64,000 bases of DNA from Sphaerisporangium rubeum (GCF_014207705.1 NZ_JACHIU010000001.1:682001-746000); one strand, 5' to 3'; numbered from the stretch's first letter, positions 35,007 to 44,627 are shown. Notes: generated by a model not told the origin, from the letters alone. Program-made: numbers and translations.

Positions 35007-36152
35007 TCAGGGGACGAGGTGGAGCTCTGGACGGTGGTCGGGGAGGCCGAGCAGGGCTCTGACGCGGGTGGGGTGCCAGGCCAGGCGGGTGGCCAGGCGG
35101 GGGAGGGTCAGGGGGGTTTCGCTGCGGGCCAGGTCGAAGGCCTGGCGGAGCATGGCGGGGTGTTCGCCTGAGTAGGTGGTGATGGGTTCGGCGGTGAAGC
35201 CCGGCTGGTCGCGCAGGGCCGCGAGGCGCTGGTAGGCCCGGGCCGTGGAGGAGTCGGACAGCAGGCCCACCTCGCGGCAGCGGTAGAGCAGGGAGTCGAC
35301 GGAGACCCCCCAGATCTGGCGCAGCTCGGCGAGGCGGCGCAGGTCGAGGCGGCGGGGAAGGTCGGGGAGGACGCTGTCGCGGGGGGTGAGGAACTCGGCG
35401 GCGAAGGCGTCGGCCTCGCGTTCCTGCTGGGGGTCGCCGGCGGCGGTGTCGCCGTGCAGGACGAGATGGCCGAGCTCGTGCGCGGCGGTGAAACGGTGGC
35501 GGTGGACGTCGTCGAAGCGGTTGGCGGTCAGCACCACGATGGGCCGGGGGAGCTGCGAGGTGGAGAAGGCGTCCACGGTGGTGGCGTCCTCGTCCGGCGG
35601 CGGGAAGACCACGACGATGCCGTGCGCCTCCATGTGCCGCACGAGGTGCGCGACCGGGCCGGTGCCGAGACCCCAGTGCGCGCGCAGGGCCCGGGCCGCG
35701 GCGGCGGGCTCACGCGGCAGCTCCACTCCTGAGTGCACCTCGCCGCCGGAGAAACCCGGCAGATCCACCCGAGGCAGCCGGACCAGCAGCTCCAGTGCGT
35801 GGGTCAGCTCCCACACCTGCTCGACGAACGCCACCGCCTTGGCCCGCTGGTGCGCACGCGTGGACCGCAGGCTGCGGAAATGCGCCATCGAGCCGTCCAG
35901 TTTGCCGTGCGGCCTGCCGGTCAGGAAGAACGCGAGCGGCACGTCGAGCTCGTCGGCCAGCCGGGGGATCAGGTGCGGCCGGGGATGGGTGGTGCCGGTC
36001 TCGTACTGCCCCACGGCGGCCGGTGTGACGCCGATCCGCTCGGCGAGGTCTTTTTTGGTCAGCCCGGCGAGCCGCCGCGCCTGAGTGAGCCTGGCCTGGT
36101 CGAAGGCGTCCGCCACCGCCTGCGGGGACGGCTGCCTGTCACGGCCGTTCAT
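35007..36152 (-). CDS. XRE-type HTH fused to ImmA/IrrE (M78) metallopeptidase
   Basis: A 381-residue protein. Residues about 16-75 are a Cro/C1-type HTH (LTKKDLAERIGVTPAAVGQYETGTTHPRP). An M78 zinc-protease domain follows with TAAHELGHLVLH (His225, Glu226, His229) and EREADAFAAEFLTP, and a C-terminal helical region. This is the Xre-COG2856 architecture predicted to be the antitoxin/regulator of two-gene toxin-antitoxin or mobile-element control modules. Its start lies 14 bases inside the end of the upstream 273-residue gene, so the two are co-translated. The ATG at 36152 starts nine codons after an alternative. Confidence 0.85.
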   Translation of the reverse strand: MNGRDRQPSPQAVADAFDQARLTQARRLAGLTKKDLAERIGVTPAAVGQYETGTTHPRPHLIPRLADELDVPLAFFLTGRPHGKLDGSMAHFRSLRSTRAHQRAKAVAFVEQVWELTHALELLVRLPRVDLPGFSGGEVHSGVELPREPAAAARALRAHWGLGTGPVAHLVRHMEAHGIVVVFPPPDEDATTVDAFSTSQLPRPIVVLTANRFDDVHRHRFTAAHELGHLVLHGDTAAGDPQQEREADAFAAEFLTPRDSVLPDLPRRLDLRRLAELRQIWGVSVDSLLYRCREVGLLSDSSTARAYQRLAALRDQPGFTAEPITTYSGEHPAMLRQAFDLARSETPLTLPRLATRLAWHPTRVRALLGLPDHRPELHLVP

Positions 36153-36960
36153 CTGCGGCCGCGATGGACGTGACCTCACCTGAGCCGGCCACCGGGAACA
36201 GGGACCGCTCGGCGGCGGGCCGCCGCGTCAGGTCCAGGCCCGGCTCGGCCCCCTCGTCGAACCGCTGCGCGGGGGACGCGGCCGGCGTGACCCACGGCAG
36301 CGCGCTGAGCAGCGGGATCTGCTCGCAGTGCGTCCAGTGGACCCGGCCCATGTCGTCGATGAGCTCCGCCTCACCCCAGTGGAGCCGCAGCAGGCCCGCC
36401 TGCGCGTTGGCGGCGTACGCCACCGGGATCAGCCGCGTGTCGTCCGGCAGCTGCGCGAGCACCGGCCGTGCCGCCGCGAGCTCGGCCTGCTCGGCCGCCT
36501 CGGCGTCGGCGTCCTGCGGCAGGGCCGTAGCGATGTCGAGGACCTCCTGGTAGTAGGAGGGTGCGGGCCCGAACCTGTTGAACAGCTCACGCACCAGCGC
36601 CGACACCCGGCCGTCGCCGACCCGGGCCTCGCTGATCGGCGTGGTGTCGTCCTCGGCGTAGCGGAACGGCAGGAACAGGTTGCCGTCCAGCACGACCAGG
36701 TGGTGCGGCGAGCCGTGCGGCCGCACCGACTGGAAGCCCGGCATGGCACGGAAACCGTCGAGCAGCGCCTCGTAGCGCCGGGCCATCAGCGTGGAACCGT
36801 AGGCGTACCGCTTGCCGCTGCGCGAGGACTTCTGCGCGTCCTGCGCGTTGCCGGACGCCTCGAGCAGGGACGCCGCGAGCTGTCCCCGCACCTGTGCCGC
36901 GCGCTCGCCGAAGCGCTCGGTGGCCCAGGCCGACATCTGCGACACCTGTGTTCCCCGCAT
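36139..36960 (-). CDS. Unknown partner of the XRE-M78 protein (putative toxin/effector)
   Basis: A 273-residue soluble protein of no family that I recognise. The N-terminal half contains SSRSGKRYAYGSTLMARRYEALLDGFRAM and HHLVVLDGNLFLPFRYAEDD; the middle is Ala/Glu-rich; MGRVHWTHCEQIPLLS lies near 215-235. CGGAGG sits seven bases before the ATG. By analogy with Xre-M78 pairs it is the candidate toxin or effector, but nothing in its sequence shows an activity. Gene order (unknown first, regulator-protease second) fits many type II modules. Confidence 0.7.
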   Translation of the reverse strand: MRGTQVSQMSAWATERFGERAAQVRGQLAASLLEASGNAQDAQKSSRSGKRYAYGSTLMARRYEALLDGFRAMPGFQSVRPHGSPHHLVVLDGNLFLPFRYAEDDTTPISEARVGDGRVSALVRELFNRFGPAPSYYQEVLDIATALPQDADAEAAEQAELAAARPVLAQLPDDTRLIPVAYAANAQAGLLRLHWGEAELIDDMGRVHWTHCEQIPLLSALPWVTPAASPAQRFDEGAEPGLDLTRRPAAERSLFPVAGSGEVTSIAAADERP

Positions 36961-37068
36961 GAGCGACCTCCGGTGGCTGCGGACTTCACTTCAGTTCTCC
37001 GCACGATACTCCCGCGAGCACTCCAGTTGATGTTGTGACGCGCGCGTTTCGCGAATTCGTTCGAAACC

Positions 37069-37983
37069 TCAGGTGCGTGCGGGGAAGCGCACCGGATCGG
37101 GGAGAGGCAGCCCGCGCGCGGCCCACAGCGTGCGCATGCGGTCGGGATAGTCGGTCACGACGCCGGCGACGCCGAGGCCGATCAGGCGGGACGCCTCCTC
37201 GGGGTCGTTGACCGTCCACACCACCGCCGGCAGCCCGGCCTTGCCGGCCTGGGTCATCAACTCGCTGTCCACCAGGACGCGGTCCGGCGACAGCGTGGTG
37301 GCGCCGATCGACGCGGCGGCCGCCGCGATGTCCCCGCCGAAGTCGGCCACATGATCCAGGCCCAGCCACTCCGGCCGCAGCGTCGCCTTCTCGACGAGCG
37401 CGTACCGCGTGGCCACGAGGTCGCGCGCGATCCGCAGCACCCGCCAGTCGAAGCTCAAGATGGCGGTGTCGGCGAGCCGGCCGTGCCGCTCCAGCTCCGC
37501 CACCACCAGCTCGGTGAGCTCCACGGGGTCGGCCGACACATCGGGCCGGGTGGGGTCGCACTTGAGCTCGACGTTGAGCCGCACCCCGCCGGCGTCGTAG
37601 GCGGCCATCAGGCCGAGCACCGCGCCGAGGGTCGGCATGCGGGCACCCGGCACCGGGGTCTGGGTGATCGCGTAGGGGTCGTCGGGACGGCGAGGGTGGC
37701 GCACGCCGACGTCCAGCGTGCGCAGCTGCGGCAGCGTGAGTGACCGGATGGGTTTGCCGACGTACGGGTAGGCGGGGTCGCCGGGTGTGACGGGACCGGT
37801 GTCGGCGCTCGTGACCTGCGACACCGTGAGGTCATGCGTCAGCACGAGCTGACGGTCGGCGCTCAGCGCGACGTCGAGCTCGATGGCGTGGACGCCGAGC
37901 TCCAGCGTGTAGGCCATGCCGGGAAGGGTGTTCTCCGGGCGCAGGCCCCGTGCCCCCCGGTGGCCGTGAATCTCAACCTGCAC
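37069..37983 (-). CDS. Glycerophosphodiester phosphodiesterase
   Basis: A 304-residue TIM-barrel GDPD enzyme that cuts glycerophosphodiesters to glycerol-3-phosphate and an alcohol. GHRGARGLRPENT carries the catalytic His8-Arg9 and the metal Glu17 region, HAIELDVALSADRQLVLTHD gives the Glu-Asp metal pair and the second His, and NVELKCD the third acidic site. No signal peptide is visible, so it is probably cytoplasmic, of the UgpQ type. It stands alone between the XRE-M78 operon and purA. Confidence 0.9.
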   Translation of the reverse strand: MQVEIHGHRGARGLRPENTLPGMAYTLELGVHAIELDVALSADRQLVLTHDLTVSQVTSADTGPVTPGDPAYPYVGKPIRSLTLPQLRTLDVGVRHPRRPDDPYAITQTPVPGARMPTLGAVLGLMAAYDAGGVRLNVELKCDPTRPDVSADPVELTELVVAELERHGRLADTAILSFDWRVLRIARDLVATRYALVEKATLRPEWLGLDHVADFGGDIAAAAASIGATTLSPDRVLVDSELMTQAGKAGLPAVVWTVNDPEEASRLIGLGVAGVVTDYPDRMRTLWAARGLPLPDPVRFPART

Positions 37984-38046
37984 AACGGCGCACTCTATCG
38001 GTCACCCGGCCCCACATCGCCCATGCGGGGCCGGGTGGCAAGACCG

Positions 38047-39330
38047 TCAGACGAGCGGCCGCAGCGAAAGCGTCTGGTCGCGGCCCGGCCCGACGCCGAT
38101 GGCCGAGATCGGCGCGCCGCTCATCTCCTCAAGGGCCCGCACGTAGTCCTGCGCGTTCTTCGGCAGGTCGTCGAACGTCTTGGCGCCGGTGATGTCCTCG
38201 TCCCAGCCAGGCAGTTCCTCGTAGATCGGCTTGGCGTGGTGGAAGTCGGTCTGCGTCATCGGGATCTCGTCGATCCGGGTGCCGTCGACGTCGTACGCCA
38301 CGCAGACCGGGATGCGTTCGAGGCCGGTCAGCACGTCCAGCTTGGTGAGGAAGAAGTCGGTGAGACCGTTGATGCGGGTGGCGTACCTGGCGATGATCGC
38401 GTCGAACCAGCCGCAGCGGCGGTCGCGGCCGGTCGTGGTGCCGTACTCGCCGCCGGTGCTGCGCAGCCACTCACCCATGTCGTCGGTCAGCTCCGTCGGG
38501 AACGGACCGGAGCCGACGCGCGTGGTGTAGGCCTTCAGGATGCCGATCACGCGGGTGAGCCGGGTCGGCGGGACGCCGGACCCCGCGCACGCGCCGCCTG
38601 AGGTCGGCGAGGACGACGTCACGAACGGGTAGGTGCCGTGGTCGATGTCGAGCAGCGTGCCCTGACCGCCTTCGAGCAGCACCACCTTGTCGTCGTCGAG
38701 CGCCTTGCTGAGGATCAGCGAGGTGTCGGCGATGTACGGCTTCAGCCGCTCGGCGTACGCCAGGTACTCCTCCAGCACCCTGCCGGGGTCGATGCCGCGC
38801 CGGTTGTAGACCTTGGTCAGCACCTGGTTCTTCTCGTTCAGCGCGACCTCGATCTTCTGCCGCAGGATGCCGGGGTCGAGCAGGTCCTGCACCCGCACCC
38901 CCATGCGCGCGATCTTGTCGCCGTACGCGGGGCCGATGCCGCGGCCGGTGGTGCCGATGCGGGCCTTGCCGAGGTAGCGCTCGGTGACCTTGTCCAGCGC
39001 CTTGTGGTGAGGCATGATCAGGTGCGCGCTCGCCGAGATCAGCAGCCGGTCGCACGAGATGCCGCGCTTCAGCAGCCCGTCGATCTCCGACAGCAGCACC
39101 CCCGGGTCGATGACGACGCCGTTGCCGATCACCGGGATCACGTCAGGCGACAGCACACCGGTGGGTAGCAGGTGCAGCGCGTACTTCTGGTCGCCGATGA
39201 CGACGGTGTGGCCGGCGTTGTTGCCGCCCTGGTAGCGGACGACGTAGTCGACCACGCCGCCGAGAAGGTCGGTGGCCTTACCCTTGCCCTCATCGCCCCA
39301 CTGGGCCCCTACGAGAACGACAGCCGGCAT
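38047..39330 (-). CDS. purA: Adenylosuccinate synthetase
   Basis: A 427-residue enzyme making adenylosuccinate from IMP, Asp and [57 protein letters not shown] and [14 protein letters not shown] are the textbook blocks. Length is normal. The ATG at 39330 starts directly before the first strand; the 30-codon upstream extension overlaps a terminator hairpin and is unlikely. The upstream gene DUF3151 is on the same strand. Confidence 0.96.
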   Translation of the reverse strand: MPAVVLVGAQWGDEGKGKATDLLGGVVDYVVRYQGGNNAGHTVVIGDQKYALHLLPTGVLSPDVIPVIGNGVVIDPGVLLSEIDGLLKRGISCDRLLISASAHLIMPHHKALDKVTERYLGKARIGTTGRGIGPAYGDKIARMGVRVQDLLDPGILRQKIEVALNEKNQVLTKVYNRRGIDPGRVLEEYLAYAERLKPYIADTSLILSKALDDDKVVLLEGGQGTLLDIDHGTYPFVTSSSPTSGGACAGSGVPPTRLTRVIGILKAYTTRVGSGPFPTELTDDMGEWLRSTGGEYGTTTGRDRRCGWFDAIIARYATRINGLTDFFLTKLDVLTGLERIPVCVAYDVDGTRIDEIPMTQTDFHHAKPIYEELPGWDEDITGAKTFDDLPKNAQDYVRALEEMSGAPISAIGVGPGRDQTLSLRPLV

Positions 39331-39357
39331 CCTTTGACTCCCACGACAAATACGAAA

Positions 39358-39381
39358 CCCCTGGCGCAAGCGCGACAGGGG
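39358..39381 (-). terminator. Rho-independent terminator after DUF3151
   Basis: Perfect 6-bp arms CCCCTG/CAGGGG around a 12-base loop; on the minus strand the stem is followed by TTTCGTATTTG. It lies between the DUF3151 stop and the purA start, so it either ends DUF3151 transcription or attenuates read-through into purA. Confidence 0.6.
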
Positions 39382-39432
39382 CTCTTGCGTAGTGAGACTA
39401 CCCGAGGGGGCCGATGTCACCCAAGCGCGACG

Positions 39433-39852
39433 TCACGTCGCGGCGAGGGCTTCCGCCGCCGAAGGGCTGCTGTCCCGGAGGAACTGCGCACATCGCTCGG
39501 CTTCGTCCTTCTCCCCGATGGCCTGCGCGGCACGGCTGAGCGCGTGCAGGCAGCGAAGGAAGCCCTGGTTGGGCTCGTGCTCCCAGGGAATCGGGCCGTG
39601 CCCCTTCCAGCCGGACCTGCGGAGCTGGTCGAGGCCTCGGTGGTAGCCGGTGCGCGCGAAGGCATATGAGGTGACGGCGTGGCCCGCCGCGAACGACTCG
39701 TCGGCGAGCGCAGCCCAGGCCGCGGAATAGGCGGGGAAGCGAGCGGCCACGTCACTGGCCTTGGCGCCGGACTCCAGCGCCTCCCGTGCGTCCGGGGTGT
39801 CGGGGAGACGGGTGGGCTGCGGGCCGGCCATGAGGTTCTCGTGCGGTTCCAT
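39433..39852 (-). CDS. DUF3151 protein
   Basis: A 139-residue protein matching the actinobacterial DUF3151 family: ARFPAYSAAWAALAD, SYAFARTGYHRGLDQLRRSGWKGHGPIPWEHEPNQGFLRCL. These are conserved single-domain helical proteins of unknown function, often next to purA or fba genes. It is a fully typical length. The ATG is preceded only weakly by a ribosome site. An 11-base palindrome lies about 30 bases upstream. Confidence 0.9.
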   Translation of the reverse strand: MEPHENLMAGPQPTRLPDTPDAREALESGAKASDVAARFPAYSAAWAALADESFAAGHAVTSYAFARTGYHRGLDQLRRSGWKGHGPIPWEHEPNQGFLRCLHALSRAAQAIGEKDEAERCAQFLRDSSPSAAEALAAT

Positions 39853-39882
39853 GGCTCAGTCTTACCTGAGTTTCGGGTCATC

Positions 39883-39893
39883 TGGTCAGACCA
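39883..39893. promoter_or_regulatory. Possible GntR-family operator upstream of DUF3151
   Basis: Palindrome TGGTCAGACCA matches the TGGTnnnACCA half-site layout bound by FadR-subfamily GntR regulators. It is 30 bases from the DUF3151 start. No GntR gene is in the window, so this is a pattern match only. Confidence 0.3.
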
Positions 39894-39940
39894 CATCGGC
39901 GGTGGCGCGGAAATCACCCACATCCGCGGCCGTGCCGCGA

Positions 39941-41554
39941 TCACTGCCGCGAGGCGCGGAACCATCTGCCCCGTGGCCGGGGGATCAGGGGCTCGGTGGC
40001 CGGGGGCTCGACGCGCGAACCGAGGGCCTCGGCGAGGCGGGTGTTCTCGGCACGCAGCCTGGCGATCTCCCTGGTGAGCGCGGGGTCGCCGGTCGTGCCG
40101 CGTCTCGGCGGCTCGGCCTCGGCGGCGGGGAGGAAGCCCAGTGACGCGCCGTCCATCCAGTGCGTGCCTGACACGTCGTGCACGGCGGCGTCCAGCGGCT
40201 CGTCCGGTTCGCGCACCAGGGCCGCGCGCGCGAAGGCGCCGGTGTGCTCCAGGCGCGCGGCGAGCACCGCGTCGTCACCTTCGTGCAGGGCCACCGACAC
40301 CAGGCCGTGGCCGTGCCTGGCGGCGTGTTCCACCAGGCGGCGCAGCGTCTCGGGGCCCGGCACCCAGCCCGGCGGCAGCACCAGCCGGTACGGCGCGGGG
40401 GCCGCGGTGGGGGGCACGGTGGCGGCGAACCGCACACGGGGCTCGCCGCGGTACTCGCCGCGAAGCAGCACCAGGTCCAGATGGGTGCTGCGCAACGGGT
40501 TCCGCCTGTCCTCGCGCGCGGCGTCCCACGGCCCGGTCAGGGTCACCGCGACGTCGTGCGGCGACCCGGCGAGCACGCCGTCCACCGTGGCGCGCACGTC
40601 CTCGTACGACGCGCCGGCGGCCGCCACGACGACCTCGGCGTACGGCACCTGCCACTGGCGGCGCGGGTGGGTGCGCAGCCGCCGCATGTGCGGGACGAGG
40701 CCCGGCACGTGCGCGTGGTTGTACCGCCGGACGCGTTCCTTGTCGCGCATCATCATGGACAGCCCGAGGTGGCGGCTGCGCGCACCGGGGGCCAGCACGA
40801 ACGCCGCGCCGGCCTGCGCGAGCCGGTAGCCGAGCTCGGTGTCCTCGCCGAGCACCAGGCTCGTGTCCAGGGGGCCCGCCTCGCGCAGCAGCCGCGCGTT
40901 GACCGACGCGGCGTTGGTGACGTGCACACGGAACGCCATGTCCCCGGCGGTGCGCAGGCCGTCGGTGCGTTCGGCCAGGTCCACGATCCAGGCGTGCGGC
41001 TCGCTGTGCTCCTCGTCGAAGAGCTTGTCCGCCGCGCCGGCCGACACCGCGGCGTGCACCTCGGCCGGGGTGGGGCCGCCGAGGCCGTGGTCGACGTAGC
41101 GGACGTACCCCATCACCACCAGGTGATCGGCGAGGTGGTGCCAGCGCATGTGCTCCTCCACCTCGTCGTGGAAGGTCACCATGTCGGCGTCCAGCCAGTG
41201 CACGACGTCACCGGTCGCGCGGGCCAGGCCGGCGTTGCGCGCGTCGGAACGGCCGCGGCGGCCCGGCTCTGTGGTGAGCAGCACCGTGTTCTCCGGCACG
41301 ATCTCCGGCAGGCGCAGCGAAGGCTCGGTGCCGTCGTCCACCACGATCACCTCGGTCAGGTGCGACGGGTAGCTCTGCGCGGCGAGCGCGGCGAGGGTCA
41401 GGTCGAGCTTGTCCTGATGGCCGTACGCGGCGATCACCACGCTCACCGACAAACGGGGACGCCACGTGCCGGGCTCCGGCGGTGTGAGCACGCCGTAGTC
41501 GTTGTGCCTGATCCTCGGTGTCCGCTCCGACGTCCCAGATGTCCGCGTCGACAC
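39941..41554 (-). CDS. GT2-family glycosyltransferase
   Basis: A 537-residue enzyme. The GT2 domain spans about 35-300 with SVSVVIAAYGHQDKLDLTLAALAAQSYP, VVDDGTEP and the metal/nucleotide motif DAD at 122-124, followed by LGEDTELGYRLAQAGA. A C-terminal half of about 220 residues looks like a further nucleotide-sugar or accessory domain and ends in a basic, helical tail. I start it at GTG 41554 (VSTRTSG), with GAGGAG just upstream; the frame stays open far upstream only because of the overlapping gene. It ends the glycosylation operon 39941-44627. Confidence 0.82.
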   Translation of the reverse strand: MSTRTSGTSERTPRIRHNDYGVLTPPEPGTWRPRLSVSVVIAAYGHQDKLDLTLAALAAQSYPSHLTEVIVVDDGTEPSLRLPEIVPENTVLLTTEPGRRGRSDARNAGLARATGDVVHWLDADMVTFHDEVEEHMRWHHLADHLVVMGYVRYVDHGLGGPTPAEVHAAVSAGAADKLFDEEHSEPHAWIVDLAERTDGLRTAGDMAFRVHVTNAASVNARLLREAGPLDTSLVLGEDTELGYRLAQAGAAFVLAPGARSRHLGLSMMMRDKERVRRYNHAHVPGLVPHMRRLRTHPRRQWQVPYAEVVVAAAGASYEDVRATVDGVLAGSPHDVAVTLTGPWDAAREDRRNPLRSTHLDLVLLRGEYRGEPRVRFAATVPPTAAPAPYRLVLPPGWVPGPETLRRLVEHAARHGHGLVSVALHEGDDAVLAARLEHTGAFARAALVREPDEPLDAAVHDVSGTHWMDGASLGFLPAAEAEPPRRGTTGDPALTREIARLRAENTRLAEALGSRVEPPATEPLIPRPRGRWFRASRQ

Positions 41555-41574
41555 TGTCGTCTCCTCTCTGCGGG

Positions 41575-43518
41575 TCACGTCCCGGCCTCCATCAAGGCGC
41601 TCGGCCGGAAACCCGGCCACTGGTCCTTGGCGCGGGCCAGGAAGTAGCCGATCGGCTCCTGCCAGGTGTGCCGTCCGCGTGCGGCGCGCCTGGCCATGAA
41701 GCCGAGGCCGTGGGTCCGGTAGATCGCGCCGCCGGCGCGCAGCAGCGCCTCGAAGAACTGCACGTCCACCGCGCGCGGCACCGGCCGGAAGCCGCCGAGC
41801 GCCTCGAACGCCTCGCGGGACACGATGAACGCGCCGCCTGCCACATGGTCGGACATGGTCTCGCTCGTCCAGTGGCGGCGTATCGTCACGTCGATCTGCC
41901 GCAAGTAGAAGAACTCCGAGGCGGCACCGGTCAGCTCGGCCCCCGAGCAGGCCTGCGCCAGCAGCAGATCGGCCAGGTGGTCGGGGCCGTACCAGTCGTC
42001 GTCGTCCCACTTGCCGATGAACGAGCCGCTCGCGCGGCCGGCGGCCTGGTTGAGCACGGCGCCGAACGGCGCCGCCTGGTCCGCCTCCATCACGGTGATC
42101 GGGTGGCCGAACGCGGCCACCGCGTCCCGCACCTCCGGCGCGGCGGCGGACACCCCGTGCAGGCCGAGGATCACCTCGAAGGCGGCGCCGCGCTGACGTG
42201 CGATCTGGCCGAGCGCGAACGGCACCATGGCGGCGCGGCGGGTGCACATGACGACCGAGATCGTGGGGCCGTTCGGCAGCGGGACGCCTGACCGCGCGGC
42301 GAGGGAGCGCCAGCGCGCGGTGGTGCCGTGGGTGCGCAGCGCGGCGCGGCGCAGCCGCACACTGTGCTCCTCGCGGCGCAGGTCGTCGGCGAGATCCTCC
42401 TCCGTCACGCCGGTGAGCAGCGTGGTCAGGGCCGGTCCGAGGGCTGTGGCGGCCCAGGCCGGTACCGGGTCGCACAGCATCGGGACGCCGGCGGCGGCCA
42501 GGGACGCCACGGTGTGCGCGGCGGCGACGGGGCCGTCGTGCGCGTGGTGCCAGGTGACGCGCACGCCGCGCAGCCGGCGCAGCCTGCCGATGTCGGCGTC
42601 GCTCACCGCGCCTGAGCCGGGGAGCCGTACCAGGACGTCGTCCTCCAGGCGGATCACCGTGGCGCCGTCGTGGCGGCCGAGGACGCCGTAGCCCCGCTCG
42701 GGTGTCTTGACGAAGCCGCGCGGGTTGACCGAGCGCTCGTCCACCGGGGGGACGGCGTCGGGGTCGATCGTGGCGTCCCGCAGCAGGTCGTAGCCGCCGG
42801 GACCGGCGAGACGGGCCCACGAGGGGTCCGCGACGCGGTCGACGACCGTGACCCGTTCGTCGGTCCACTCCCCGGTCTTCCCGGTGGCGTCCCGCGCGGC
42901 GTCGGCGGCGCGGACGGCCAGGTCGGCGGCCGGGACGTCGGCGCGGTCCGGCGCGGGCCCGTGGACGTCGCTGAAACGTGCGCCGGGGTCACCCGGACGC
43001 CACGCGGCGAGGCCGCTTCCCGCGAGCCCCGCCGCGGGGAGCGCGTAACCGCCGAGCTGGTGCGCGCCGAAACCCCGGGCCACGGCCGCGGTGACCTCCC
43101 CTGCCGGACAGGGACGCGTGAACCGTGTGCCGACCCGCCAGCCGCTCCTGCCGTGCCTGGAGACCGCCAGGTCACGCAGGAACCGGCGGCCGAGCCCCGG
43201 TGACAGACGCACCCCTGGCGCGTCGCACCACTGCGGGCTCTCCAGCACGATGACCGCGACCACGCGCGCGTCCGGCAACGCGTCCCCGAGCGCCACCGCG
43301 CGCCGCAGATCCGTCGGCGTCCTCGCCACCACGGCCACCGCCGACGGCTCGCCGCCCCACGGCCGCGGCCCCATGACGTCCACGTCCGCCGCCTCGTACG
43401 CCACCCCCGGCAGCAACTCGTCCAGCTCGGCCCGCTCGACCCCGGCCGTCGCGACCGCGACCGTCCCACTCCTGCCGAGCTCCGCGGCCACCTCGGCCGG
43501 CACGGGTGTGACCGGCAT
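41575..43518 (-). CDS. Two-part glycosyltransferase with C-terminal GT2 domain
   Basis: A 647-residue protein starting at ATG 43518, one base overlapping the methyltransferase stop. Residues 1 to about 400 are an unrecognised region (VAYEAADVDVMGPRPWGGEPS near 40-60). From about 415 a GT2 domain begins (PTISVVMCTRRAAMVPFALGQIARQ), with the acidic site WDDDDWYG near 504-511 and a late HTWQEPIGYFLA block. It resembles the GT2 half of the protein at 12755-14833. A decayed copy of its N-terminal region lies at about 44930-45030. Substrate unknown. Confidence 0.8.
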   Translation of the reverse strand: MPVTPVPAEVAAELGRSGTVAVATAGVERAELDELLPGVAYEAADVDVMGPRPWGGEPSAVAVVARTPTDLRRAVALGDALPDARVVAVIVLESPQWCDAPGVRLSPGLGRRFLRDLAVSRHGRSGWRVGTRFTRPCPAGEVTAAVARGFGAHQLGGYALPAAGLAGSGLAAWRPGDPGARFSDVHGPAPDRADVPAADLAVRAADAARDATGKTGEWTDERVTVVDRVADPSWARLAGPGGYDLLRDATIDPDAVPPVDERSVNPRGFVKTPERGYGVLGRHDGATVIRLEDDVLVRLPGSGAVSDADIGRLRRLRGVRVTWHHAHDGPVAAAHTVASLAAAGVPMLCDPVPAWAATALGPALTTLLTGVTEEDLADDLRREEHSVRLRRAALRTHGTTARWRSLAARSGVPLPNGPTISVVMCTRRAAMVPFALGQIARQRGAAFEVILGLHGVSAAAPEVRDAVAAFGHPITVMEADQAAPFGAVLNQAAGRASGSFIGKWDDDDWYGPDHLADLLLAQACSGAELTGAASEFFYLRQIDVTIRRHWTSETMSDHVAGGAFIVSREAFEALGGFRPVPRAVDVQFFEALLRAGGAIYRTHGLGFMARRAARGRHTWQEPIGYFLARAKDQWPGFRPSALMEAGT

Positions 43519-44627
43519 CAGTGCCCCCGCCGCAACACGACCGCGCCTTTCTCGGCCTTGTGCGACACCGCAGTCAGCTCCGGGTACTCCGCGAGCCACC
43601 GCTCCACGATCGCCTTCTCCGCCGGCCGGTCCGCGTCGTCCAGCACGATCCACGCGTCCGCCGAGCAGTACGGCAACAGCGCAGGCACCGCCGGGTACCG
43701 CACCGCCGGCGCCGTGGCACCCGGCGGCCCGTCCACGAACACCAGCCCGATCTCCGGGAGATCGCTCAGAGCCCGCGTGGCGTACCAGGGGATGCTCTCC
43801 TCGTCGGGATCGGCGGCCGGGTGCCAGTCGGTGAGCGGAGCGAGCCGCACCTCGGCGACGTCCTGGAGTCCGTGCGCGAGGATCAGGGCCTGCGTGGCCT
43901 CCGCGAAGCGCTCGTCGTGTTCGAGCGCGATGACGTGGTTGCCGGCGAAACGCTGAGCCGCGTAGGCCAGCCAGATCGTCGAGGAGCCGCTGCCGCATTC
44001 GAGGATGGTCTTCGGGTGGGTGGTCGCGATCCTCTCGATCAGCAGACGCAGGACGTCCGGGGAGGCGGCCCAGCCGCGCAGCGGGGGAAGAGGCGCGCGA
44101 GGCTGCAGGAGCGAACGGACGTCCACCAGGGCTTCGAGCTGCGAGTAGTTCTGGCGGGTGGCGGACGTCAACGTGGCGAGCCCGGTACGGATCTCACGGC
44201 CGGCGGTGTCCAGCCCGCTCACGGCCGCGGCCAGCTCGGCGAGCCGGTCGGACTGAGCGGCCAGCTCCATCCGGTCCTCACCGAGCACCGTCAGTACCTC
44301 ACGGACGTGTCCACGCGCGTTCTCGTCGAGCCGCGCGGCCAGCCCGTCCAGGGCCGCCGCGACCCGCGCGAGGTCGGAACCGGCACGGCTGAGCGCCGCC
44401 TCCTGGCGCTTGACACGGTTGTCGACACGCTGCGCCTTGCCGTCCGTGCGCCGGACGTACAGAACGAGGACCGCCGCGAGCGCCAGCGTCACGATCGACA
44501 CGGCGAGTTGCACCGCCTGGAGGGGTTCGAGCAGCCCGGACGCCGACAGCGGCACCAGCGCGAGCACCGCTGTCCCGGCCACCGCCGCACTCGCGGCCAG
44601 CAGCAGACGTGGAGGTGGTGTCCGCAT
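43518..44627 (-). CDS. Membrane-anchored class I SAM methyltransferase
   Basis: A 369-residue protein. Two N-terminal membrane segments (about 8-27 and 36-57) are followed by a coiled coil (about 60-160) and a Rossmann methyltransferase domain: KTILECGSGSSTIWLAYAAQRF is the SAM-binding glycine loop, HVIALEHDERFAEAT the acidic strand, and IGLVFVDGPPGA the motif usually near the metal or catalytic site. This layout is common in actinobacterial glycan clusters and suggests sugar O-methylation. AGAAGGGG precedes the ATG at 44627. It heads a three-gene operon whose stops and starts overlap or nearly so. Confidence 0.78.
   Translation of the reverse strand: MRTPPPRLLLAASAAVAGTAVLALVPLSASGLLEPLQAVQLAVSIVTLALAAVLVLYVRRTDGKAQRVDNRVKRQEAALSRAGSDLARVAAALDGLAARLDENARGHVREVLTVLGEDRMELAAQSDRLAELAAAVSGLDTAGREIRTGLATLTSATRQNYSQLEALVDVRSLLQPRAPLPPLRGWAASPDVLRLLIERIATTHPKTILECGSGSSTIWLAYAAQRFAGNHVIALEHDERFAEATQALILAHGLQDVAEVRLAPLTDWHPAADPDEESIPWYATRALSDLPEIGLVFVDGPPGATAPAVRYPAVPALLPYCSADAWIVLDDADRPAEKAIVERWLAEYPELTAVSHKAEKGAVVLRRGH

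Noticed and set aside
41555-42868. 438-codon N-terminal extension of the GT2 gene ending at 39941
   Set aside because: It overlaps the neighbouring GT gene out of frame, and a good ribosome site with GTG lies at 41554.
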